From Lewinellaceae bacterium (GTDB lineage: Bacteria; Bacteroidota; Bacteroidia; Chitinophagales; Saprospiraceae), in contig JACJYG010000010.1 of NCBI GenBank assembly GCA_020636215.1, forward strand, positions 248,001-312,000: a DNA stretch of 64,000 nucleotides, written 5' to 3'. Every line of letters begins with the position of its first letter. Position 1 is the stretch's first letter. Position numbers and translations under genes: made by a program. The notes beneath the pieces were generated by a model. That model was not told the origin of the DNA, did not search any database, and worked only from the letters and a program-made list of their open reading frames with translations. Positions 42,701 to 51,200 of this stretch are shown piece by piece.

Positions 42701-45129
42701 CGCTGCAGGCGCAGCAATCGCAGCATGCGGTGGATCAGGTAGTGCGTCAGCTCGGAAGTGATCTCGTAGTCGTCCCAGCTACAGCCCGTGAAATCGGCCA
42801 TTGCAGGCAGTAGCGGGTTGCCGTCATTGACGAATTGGGTTTCGTAGGCCGTCCGGAAGGTGGCTTCGTCTATGTCCAGGGCTGCCAGTAATTCGCCCAG
42901 CCTGGTGGTGCGCCCGCTCAGGTTGAGGTAGGTTTCCCAGAAGTTACTGACGGGGCGGGTTTCGGTGATCAGGGCAAATTCGGCATCGGAGATACCCAGA
43001 TAGGCCTTCGCCCAGGCATCGTGGTGGAAGAGCGGATAGCGATGGGAGCTCAGTTGAACCATCCATTCCGCCCGCTTGATGCCCAGTGCTTCCAGGTAGG
43101 CGCAGGCTTCGGCCCAGTCCACATCGTACGGAAATGCCAATGGGTAAATGGCCTGTTTCAATTCATCGCGCGCCGCTGCGAATTCTGCACGGTAGACGTG
43201 CTCGGGTTCCAGCGCCAGTTCGGCCTCCGTCCGGTTCGTTTGCAGGCTGGCGAGGAGCGCATCTGCGGGGGCGCCCAAAAGGTGGGCCAGTAGTATTTCG
43301 TTGGACAGGTCGATATGCGGCAGCAGGGTATGGCTGTTGGGGCAATCCAGCCGCAGGTATTTAATGTCCGGCCGGCGGCTGTCCAGCACCTGATAGGCTG
43401 TTTGGTTGCTTTGGGTGCAAACTACATCGCTGCGCAACCAGCCCAGCAGGTCCACCAGGTAGGCCGCGGGGCTGTATACCGACTGGCAGTCTGCGCAGCC
43501 GCAGCTGTCGAGGCTGCCGAAGAGGGTTGCCAGATCGGGGAGTTCAGGAGCGGTAGCGGAGGGGCTGCCGGGAGCAGCCGAACCGGCTTGTAAAGCGCGT
43601 GGCAAAAGGCGCGCCTCATAGTTGGTGCGGTATTGAACGGCTACGTCCTGCACCAGGCGGTGGATGGAACGGGCGCGGCAGTATACCTGATCCCAGAAAG
43701 CGGGGTCGTAGCCTAACTCCTGCATCTCATTGACAAAGGCCCACCTGCCCCGGTTTACGATATCGGCGGCGGAGGTGAGCCGTGCCTGCTCCAGTAGTTC
43801 CAACGCGGCAAATGCCTCCATGCCGCCCACGACGTTGAGCAGGCGTTGCGTCTGTTCCAGGCGGGCGTAGGTGTCTTCCGGCAGCACTACCTGTTCACCG
43901 GCTGTTTCCGGATAGGTGGTAAAAAACCGGCTAACCGCCTGCTGCTCCATATCGAAATCCGGATGTTCGGACAGTATCCCGCCGATCTCGCGGGCGAGTT
44001 CGCTGACTTCATAGCGGGCGGCGATATTGGCTTGCGGAAAGGCGCGCCGGAAGCGGTGGGCCGTATCAGCCGCATAAGCGGCAGCCGGCTCGGGCCGGCC
44101 GGCATAACTGTCGGGATACTGCGTGCTGTTCTGCACCAAGCCAAGCCAATCGGCATCCGTCCACAGCATCATCGAGGGGAGGCGCCACTGGTATTGCTGC
44201 AGGCGCTTGTACAGGCTTCCCACCATGGGGAGATGCTGCTGCGCGATCTGATCGAGCTGGTGTAGGCGTTGCAGGGCTTCCTGTTCGGGTACTTCTTCCT
44301 CCGTGGCCAGCAGGGCCTGCAGGCTGCCGTTTTCCAGGAGGGCGTCCAGCAGTTCGTTCTTCCGCCCGGCATCCAGGCTTAGCAAAGCCAGCAGGGCAGC
44401 CGGGCCGGGTTGATCAGTGGCTTCCGGGGCAAAAAGTTTGGCCTCGCGCAGGGATACCAGCCACTTAACCGCCTTGTTCCGGTTGTCGAGTTGTATGTGT
44501 TGTTCGCTTTCCGCTTGTTCCAGCGCTGCCCGGAATTGCGCTTCCGAACGCATTAGCAAATGGGCCAGGGAGCGCGTATCTCCTGATGGAAGTAAGGCAA
44601 AAAGCACCGGTGCGGCCTCTTCCGTTTCCATCCTTGGGTGGGCTTCGTAGCTTTGTGTTTCCTCCGCCCACTGCTGCGCCTGCCGCCAGGCCTGCACCTG
44701 GTCGGCCTCCACTCCGATCAGGCAGGCCAGCTGTTGCCATTGCCCTGCTTCAACTTCCTCCACCGGATGATCGCCCAGCTCCGCCCGGATCCTGCCGTCG
44801 AGCTGCTCGTACCACACCCCAAAAGCTTTGGTATCTACCGTAAAGGTGGCCGATATAGCCTCCCCTGGGCAGAAGGGGCCACGTTGTTCCAATACCACTG
44901 CTTCACCATCCGGAGCTGCATAAACCAGTTCCAGCAGGAGGTTGTAGGGCCCGCCCGCTTCATCGATCAATACTTCTTCAAGCCGGCCGTTGGGGCCGAT
45001 GGGGTATTCCGTCCAGAGCTCCTGAGTGAAGAGGTGCTTTCGGTAGATGCGGAGGAGCAATTGCTCGAAGGGCAGGGGATTGCCACTTCCTTTTTGGGGG
45101 GTTAGGAGGAGGTGAAGGGTGGTTTGCAT
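36766..45129 (-). CDS. Tc toxin TcA-type pore/translocation subunit
   Basis: 2787 residues, normal for TcA. The diagnostic segment CGCADCQSVYSPAAYLVDLL begins at ~543. Residues ~1000-2200 hold helical shell and neuraminidase-like/receptor-binding parts. A long heptad-rich region (~2220-2450, LEKKDAEELTRMQELHGQNLL onward) fits the channel-forming helices, with a Gly/Pro-rich pore segment between (NIPDTYAGPFPLLKLPGG). The C-terminal ~2550-2787, starting IRSVSFSLPCVTGPQVG, matches the TcB-binding domain. No signal peptide. The pentamer would form the needle that injects the TcC effector. It follows the TcB-TcC gene by 90 AT-rich bases on the same strand. Confidence 0.93.
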   Translation of the reverse strand: MQTTLHLLLTPQKGSGNPLPFEQLLLRIYRKHLFTQELWTEYPIGPNGRLEEVLIDEAGGPYNLLLELVYAAPDGEAVVLEQRGPFCPGEAISATFTVDTKAFGVWYEQLDGRIRAELGDHPVEEVEAGQWQQLACLIGVEADQVQAWRQAQQWAEETQSYEAHPRMETEEAAPVLFALLPSGDTRSLAHLLMRSEAQFRAALEQAESEQHIQLDNRNKAVKWLVSLREAKLFAPEATDQPGPAALLALLSLDAGRKNELLDALLENGSLQALLATEEEVPEQEALQRLHQLDQIAQQHLPMVGSLYKRLQQYQWRLPSMMLWTDADWLGLVQNSTQYPDSYAGRPEPAAAYAADTAHRFRRAFPQANIAARYEVSELAREIGGILSEHPDFDMEQQAVSRFFTTYPETAGEQVVLPEDTYARLEQTQRLLNVVGGMEAFAALELLEQARLTSAADIVNRGRWAFVNEMQELGYDPAFWDQVYCRARSIHRLVQDVAVQYRTNYEARLLPRALQAGSAAPGSPSATAPELPDLATLFGSLDSCGCADCQSVYSPAAYLVDLLGWLRSDVVCTQSNQTAYQVLDSRRPDIKYLRLDCPNSHTLLPHIDLSNEILLAHLLGAPADALLASLQTNRTEAELALEPEHVYRAEFAAARDELKQAIYPLAFPYDVDWAEACAYLEALGIKRAEWMVQLSSHRYPLFHHDAWAKAYLGISDAEFALITETRPVSNFWETYLNLSGRTTRLGELLAALDIDEATFRTAYETQFVNDGNPLLPAMADFTGCSWDDYEITSELTHYLIHRMLRLLRLQRITGWPFDQLDKAIFAVNGATINEQCVQRIASIQYLSDSFSLPVEELLTWFSSDPFQENASFNWTDYYDSVYRPPGASAAQRAFFDPVYLNSPANTARVNALRPEQEGWLMAIHGFRAGEIALINEHWFGGGNPKLTTRNLQFYHINAAFARALGISISELAAYYEHQTSPFDGYPLEPSEVSYFLHFFRQFEAIPLPIQEFHELDGGRGRYELNSSGAAVDPDFDSVARKLWDEVSTSLRRLYDAAPTAYDATSGYAKVDPADSHPDLREELFRQLGHAFQLSSEHTKTIVGHANANWNSDTLRYALDTSLAAVWPGTIDGHFTPAYRLLYRAGRYSQALGLDADALSEGIAVAIHGSRQLAQPTTFSWLTDDFSRSNFRNLIYLRQVVQQQARLGIPSNKWYVHLEDALTTTNLDAFLDTLYSDTAPSFQDEWNLATFKGHYLRAQSLAIHPDDPSEVLAAAARLEQLSHHHRLPGTTIWAWVWDNFGTALQAANIGNHKPAIKAELAACHPEPAGWAELITPIHNRFRRQLRDALVAYYIAHKGYKNSAALFAHFLIDPEMDSCMKTTRIVQATQSAQLLVQRATLGLEPQLCLSADNLREFQWRKHYRLWEANRKVFLYPENYIVPGLRLNKTNFFRQLEDNLLQDEINAQNCEQAFGEYLKQLNKVARLDIRAFYQETEADNHPGNLHVFARTFVTPYVYYYREWSAKFKEWSPWEQLDLDLEGDHLIPAFFNGRLYLFGVLFIEKEHRKIKRVIDGEEQNAPYLELKFHYHKREGGRWSGKHILDGSLLAGHYAGPGCFNNLRRKLGQDVDQVLVRYELPHPFKPPVPVYGPNETYNGNLTLSNGNFQDYAKVSLEQSAFFFHPEARDGDLYIQVYRDFAGEWEAYHNAYTEMAYEDWVKIGGCSEQITIVPPVIEPQPLGKRFLARPFLTLPAAQHLIKGLDAPSSLPATGLYVKTSMAHGPDGIRILTRDHGAYRLSYPQYKHALWQRPFFLNDERHTLFFERPVEQQCRRQWVIDENGEGNYIPYHFEAQDGQYRASLHEHPLACRLLAEYNRYGVEGVLDSRDTNLRKQRYHRPFFAPEYGPVTAYVRTPYPVEDFDFSATGAYSLYNWEAFFHIPSLMAHQLKANGEFAEAIRWLSFIFDPTNQESNGIERFWRIKPFTEEVSQDAIQSLLALLGATGLSPEQERKRAALQAQIERWEDDPFNPHALAALRIRPYMLWTVCEYIDTLIEWGDSLFRQDSREAINEASNLYLLASELLGERPQILDRPQRPLTLCFDDLAGSLTGFSNSIENELTGYRPAVCCEGDDRQEAPAALPALIFCVPDNPKLRELWKKVADRLFKIRHCLNIDGQKRELPLFAPPIDPALLVRARAAGVDIAGILDQLSAAPPRYRFSYLLQKALEYTNEVKSLGGQLLSALEKKDAEELTRMQELHGQNLLAAARNSRALQVEEARQQLKIAEHNKRLVEIRLEEYARREYKSSREDRAIQQTRTAEGFMYAEQSGQLLAGGIVNIPDTYAGPFPLLKLPGGDKLAFQSSSIALGFGILSSIYRNKAAMSSTYAGYDRRQEEWDFQADLAREELRQAEKQVLAAEIRLGLAERELAQHDLQQAQREEVYDFLRRKFTGLDLYSWMSGELAQLNRKAYEMAYGLARQSERALEKELGVPPSIIQFGHWDSQKKGLLAGEQLGLQLRMLEEEYLKKDTRKFELAQAISLKLLDPAALAHLIMGQECRFQTDESLFNLDFPDGRLKNIRIRSVSFSLPCVTGPQVGTHLKASFRDEGQEVVTSTGVNDAAVFEPSFNTPHYLPFEYESVNGEWKIQLPLTPAFDYSTISDLVLRFQLEAELDTAAPMPPAPAGSSNYQSLMLSWRHDFPQDWYKLLEDQPAAMESYSRPGLQLAQAPYRLRKLNFSTGAATHRAYYLAEENGDLILKALSDTSGSVFRQFTFAGGALTAGGLPVKDIWLLFEVV

Positions 45130-45219
45130 TGTGGGTTATATTAATTTATTTGCTTCAGTTAAAAATTCGATAATTCAACTACGTTAACTGAATAAATATT
45201 TTTTTAAGCTAAATAGCTT

Positions 45220-48200
45220 CTAGAACATATTGTTATAATAGTTTCTAATCCCTCTTCGATAAAGCCTCTGATTTCCTCCTCTTCGAAGTAAATCCAAATG
45301 GGGAAGGAACAGAGAGTTAGTGATTTTTTGCCCCGTATAGCGATCGGGGTTTAAAACATTACCTTGTCGATCAATCAGCCCGCCACTGTCATTTACATAA
45401 ACAATATCGTTTGCATCATCCCTGTTAATGAAGTAGAGGTGATCAGGTACAATTTTATTTTCTTCTCTATTTCTGTTCATTGCAATTTGAAGTTGATTTT
45501 GAGTAAGCTGATTGCCTCCCCCCGCCATCAAATTATTTAATCCAGCTGCTATATTTACGCCACTTGGAATTACTGGAAAATTAATTCTACTAGAATTAGC
45601 ATTGACAATTGGCCTATTATTTTGTGTGGTTGTAATATCCAATGTTGGATTATTATATCCATTATTCGGCCATACAACTACACCTTCGATATACCGATCC
45701 TCTAAGCCTAAAATATGTCCAAATTCGTGTCCTGCTTCTCTTCCATTTCTACTTAAAAAAAAGAAGCCTGTTTTCCTCGATTCTTCTATATGAGAAATCT
45801 GTCCGCTTATCGCCGTGGTTGGCAGGCCTAATGTTCTCGCAGTGTTTTGATCCCCTACGTTTATTAAACTTTGATTTCTTCTTAAATTTCTTTCTCTCAT
45901 GCCTGCTGGAGCCCTCTGTACATTTATTGTATTTGGATTAATAGGAACATTTCTTAACACGCCGTTGACATTGTAGTTATTCAATACCTTCCCACTCCAG
46001 TCATTAATAATTTGACTTCTCACTTGATTTATATACCAAGATTGAGCAAGATTTATAGCCCATGGATTGAGAGTCCCATTAGCATTAACTGTATTAATAA
46101 ATCCACCAGTGAGTGGATCAAAGACAATGGGCACTTGATTCGCCAAAGCATTATTATCAAAATTCAAAAAAATCGTGGCAGTAATATCTATTTGGTTCGT
46201 GGCAGGATTATAGACACCTTCTCCTCCGCATTTTCCTCCACTCTGCATACCACTCCCATCCCGCAACATCACCGGATTACTCAACGAATACTGATACAAA
46301 CACACCCCATCCACCAACCCGGCCGGATCCGCACTCAGCCACCTTCCCAACCAGGGCAGGTAGTAGCGGGCCGAGTGGTAGCTTAGGCCGCTTTCGGCAT
46401 CCCGTTCCTTGCCGGTGTAGCGGTAGCGCTTCTGGCTGATGTTGTTGTTTTTCCAGTAGAAGGCCGTGGCGCCGTAGGGGTGGTATTCCTCGTAGGAAAT
46501 AATCTCACCGTCGGTGTCCAGTTCGATGCCGACGGTGCCGAGGTGATTGCTGAGCTGGTAGCGGAGCACCTCGCTTCCGCTGCCGCCGGAGGGAGGAATA
46601 GTCAGGCTTTCCAGCAGGGCGATGCGGCCGTTGTCGTCGGCGATGTGCAAAGTGGTGCGTTCCTTCGTGAGGCTGGGGCCGCTGTATTCGCGGTAGATTT
46701 CGTAGTTGCCCAGGTAGATGCGTTCCTCCCGTTGGTTGCCGCTTTTTTCGATGACTTTCCGCAGCCGCTCGCCCCCGGCATCGTAGCGGTAGTAGGCCAC
46801 TTTGCTTTGGGCAAAGTCCATCCGGCTGGGCTGGTTTTCGTAGTTCCACCTGATGGGGGCGCTGTGCTGGGGCAGCCGCTCGATATTGCCCGCCGCATCG
46901 TAGGTGTAGGTGGTAGTGTTGCTGCCCCGGGTGGTTTCCTTCAGGCGGTTGGTGCCGGGGTAGTAACCGTAGGTACGGGTATAGGCGTGCTGGCTGGCCA
47001 GGTGCTGCCAGCTTTGGATGTTGCCCACCTCGTCGTAGCGGTAGCGCTGGGTGTAGTGTTGCAGCGCCTTATGGTTGTTGGGAGCGGTGTTGGTATAGGG
47101 CAGGTTGCCGCTCGCGGCCGAAGGTACCTGGAGTTGCTCCCCGCTGGCCTGCTGGCCGATCTGCTCGCGGCCGCCGGCTTGTACCAGGCGGTTGAGGCCG
47201 TCGTAAATGAATTGCTGGTGCGGCTCCACCACGCTGTTGCGGAAGAAAACCGCCTGCTGGGCCTCGTCGCGGATCATGGTGATATTACCGTTGGCATCAT
47301 AGGTGTAGTGGAGGTCCTGAATGTTTTCCTCCGTATAGTTGGCGCCGCTCGTATACCGCCGTCGCGTCGTGTGCAGGCGGGTGAGGCGATAGCTCAGAGG
47401 GTCGTAGTGGTAAGTGGTGTGGGCGTCGTTGCCGTGGGTGATGTAACGGCGTTGCCCCTTTTCGTTGTAGCCGATCTTTTGGACGTGTTCCGCCCACTGG
47501 GCGGCGCCGGGCGCCCGGGTTTTTACCTTGTACAGGGCGCCTCCATCGTCATACTCGTTAGCGGTGAGGCTGCCGTCGGGGGCTTCGTTTTGGGTGGGGC
47601 GCCCCAGGGCATCATACTGGATGCGGCTGGTGAAGGTTTCGCCAAGGGGGGGAAGGGCAATGCTGGCATCCTCCATGCCCGTCCAGTTGCCGTCTTCCAG
47701 GTAGTCGGCGAAAATGCGGCGGCTGTTTTCCAGGGGGGCGCCTTTGAAATCATAGGCCCTCACTTCCGCTACGCCCGCCTGATCGTGCATCTTCCAAACC
47801 TGGCCGCGCATGTTCTGATCTTCCGGGCTGGAGGAATAGGCTTCTCCGTAGATGGTAGCCTCTTTTAGCACTTCATCCGTCGCACCGGCCTCCCGTAGCC
47901 AGAGGTGCCGTGGGCGGCGGAAGGCATCATATTCCATCCGCAGCCGCTGCCCGCGCGGCAGCCAGCTGTAGACGGGCTGATTATCGATGCTCAGCAGGGC
48001 GTAGCTGGCGCCGGCATCATTGCTGTAGCTCTTCAGCGGCCTTCCGGCCAGGTCATACACGGCGCTGGCCGCCCGGATGCCATTTCGGTCCGTGGGAGAT
48101 ACCTTGTACCGCACTTCCAGTTCATTGCCTACGGTATCCAGCACGAGCCGGCCGTAATATTTTTCGTCCAGGTTGTTCACCTGGTCTTTGTTGTGGCTGG

Positions 48201-51200
48201 CCGTCCACACCGGGCGGCCCAGTACGTCCAGGACCTGTAGCGCCGGCGTGTTGTGATGGTGGGCAGATTGTACGGCCGCCTGTTGTTCGGCCAGGGATGC
48301 GGCAGGGCTTATCCGATCCGCGTACCACTGGCTGTCCATCACGGTGTCATTGGCGTCGTAAATCCGTTGCATCCAGGGAGTGAACTCAACTATTGTAAAG
48401 GTGCCGTCGGGCATATCGGTGCGCACCACCCGCCCCAGGGCATCGTAGTGGATAAAGGGCGATACGCCCCAGTGCACCAGTTGGGATTCGGCCTCGTATT
48501 CGGGGGTAGTGCTGAAGTAGGGCTCGTATTGCCGCACAGCCTGCCCTTTGTTGTCGTAGATGGTACGCCCGCTGCCCAGCCAGCGGGGATCACTGTGGCG
48601 GGCCTTTAGTACGCCGTTCTCCACGTAGTGGGCCTGTCCCGGCGCTACCTTCGCTTTGCTCTGCAGTTTCCGGCCAAAGCCATCACTGTAGGCGCGGGCT
48701 TCCAGCCAGCGGCTGGTGGCGCCGGGGGGCAGGTCGTAGTGGTGTGTTTCGCGGGTGTAGGTGTGCACAAAATTAGGCTGCCCCGAGGTGTAAAAGCGGT
48801 CGTGATGGTATTCGATGACCGTGCTATCCGGGTCAGCGGCCGTCCAGGCAGCCCGGGGGTCGGGGCTTAGCGCATCGCCCTTGTTTTCGCCGGATTTGCC
48901 CATAACGGCCGTCCGGATCACGCGCCCGAAGCCGTCGTAGGCTACCTGTTGCCGGTTGCCGTTGGGATCGGTGATTTCCAAAGGTTGTAAGATGCGATAG
49001 TCATATCGGGCCCGGACGACATTCCCCAAGGGATCGGTTACCTTGACGGGGAACAGGAAAATGCTGTCGTAGGCCACCTGCGAGATATTGCCCCAACGGT
49101 CTACACTTTCCTCGGAGATAAAGAAATTGCCCGGGTCGTATTTGGCGAAACCGCCGCGCACCCACCAGCCCGCTATGCCTGCGTGGGTACCCTGCTCATA
49201 GTTTTCATCGGCCAGGAGCTGCTCCCATTCGCTTTGGCTGAGCAGGCTGCCGTAGGCTTCCTGTAAAATGGTATCGGTCAGCACCAGTGCATAAGCGCCA
49301 TAGGGCAGGAGTTGGGATTCCACAACGCCGTAAGGTAAGCGGCCGGGGTTGAGCATGGCCGCATCGGCATCCGGCCGGTAGTAGTTCACCTGAGCGGCCA
49401 GCAGCTTTCGCTGAGTGCTGCTGTCGGCCAGCATATCCAGGACCTGCTGCCGCCGGAAGAAGGGCGGTAAGGTGAGCGCCTGATCGGTGACCTCGTAGGT
49501 TTTAGTGCTCAGCGGGACGCCCTTCACGTACCAATCCGACAAGGGGTCGGTTTGGTTGAAGAATTCATGCTCCGCATAACTGATCTTCAGCTCATACTGC
49601 TCCGGGATGGCATCTTCGTCGGTACTGGCATTGCCAAACTGCCGGGGATAGGCAATAGAGGCGCTGCTAAGTATATTGCCAAAATCGTCCACCTCCAATG
49701 TAAGTTCGTGCGCCAGGCGCGGGTCCTGTGCATTGCGCTCGTAATGGGCGCTCATGGTTTCCAGCGGCAGGCTGAGGTACACGGCGTGGGCATTGTCGCC
49801 GAGCAGCGGCTGCAATTGCCGGGCCTGGAAGCGCGATTCCATAACGGTATAGGGCTTGTCGCTGTCCGGATGCCCGTCTTCGGTATAGACTTCCTGCCGC
49901 AGCAACTGTCCACGCAGGGCGCGTTTTCCTTCTCGGCGCTCCTGGGCTGTCCAGTTGGCGGAATCCAGCAATTCCGATTCCGGCAACTGTATGCCCGGCT
50001 GCCAGTATTCCTGTTCGTATTGCCGGCTGATCTTTCCCTCCAGCTCCCAGGCGCCGACGTGAAACCAGGAGCGCAGGCAGATCCTGGGTCTATGAAATGC
50101 TCCCGATGGATCATCGGTAGTCGGGGCCGGGAAGGATTCGTCGTCCCACTGTTCAACAAAACCAAAGCCACGGAATTCCCGCTCCGCCCGGTCGTAATAG
50201 CCGTGGTGGTAGGCGTATTCAGAAACAAAGCGGTGGCCGGTGATCAGGCATTCCACTTCGGTTTTGTGCACCACCTGCACCGGGAAGGGGAGTTTGGTGA
50301 TCCAGGGGCGCCCTTCCCGCTCATCTTTGAGATAGAACCAGGTGGACGGTTTATAGTGCATTCGCGACACCGTACCCATATTGTTGTGCACTTCCGTGAG
50401 CAGGTAGGGTTTGGTGCTGCCCATGATGTCGATGTAGCGCCAGGGGTTCGCCGCATCGGCCGTCAGGGGGCTGGACCATACCAGGCAGGCGGTGCCGTTG
50501 CCCAGAAGATCGGCCAGGCTTACCGTGGTAAAGTTGGTAGTGGGCGGGAAGGCCGTCAGTTCTGTTGCCGCCGGCCAGCTGTTGCCCGACTGGTTGAGCC
50601 AGAAGTGTGTTTTGCGGCCGCCGAGGTAGAGGATATCCGTCGTGCCGGAGCCGTCAATATCTCCCAGGCGGATTTTTTGGGGGTCGAACAGGCCTTCGGT
50701 GTCAAAAAGCGGGGCTTTATCCATCACTACCTGTTCGCCGAAACGGCCGTAGCCCAGGTTCATCCAGTAGCAGATCTCGCCGTTGCGGATGCGTACGATA
50801 TCGCTGAGGCCGTCGCCGGTCATATCGGCCAGGAAGATGCTTTCCAGATCGTTCTGGAATACCAAAGCCGGCCCATCCTCCTCGCGGGCGCCCGTGCCGG
50901 CACGTTCTTCGGGGCCGTAGCCCTGCTCGCCGTGGTTGGGATGCCAGCGCAGCAGTTCATCGCGCAGGAGCAATATATCGGGTTTGCCATCCCCGCTGAG
51001 GTCGATAAAACGCAGGTTGGGGTCATTGAAGTCAATGCGGGCATTGTCGGAGAAAGGTCGGAAGGGGCTCCACTGGCCGTTGGCATCCAGCTTTACATAA
51101 CCCCCTTCGGCCCCCAGGCGGGAGAGATAGACCTGGCCGTTGGCTTCCAGGTTGCTCAGCTGGGAGCCGCCGCCCGCCAGGTTGCTCCAGTTGGGCTTTT

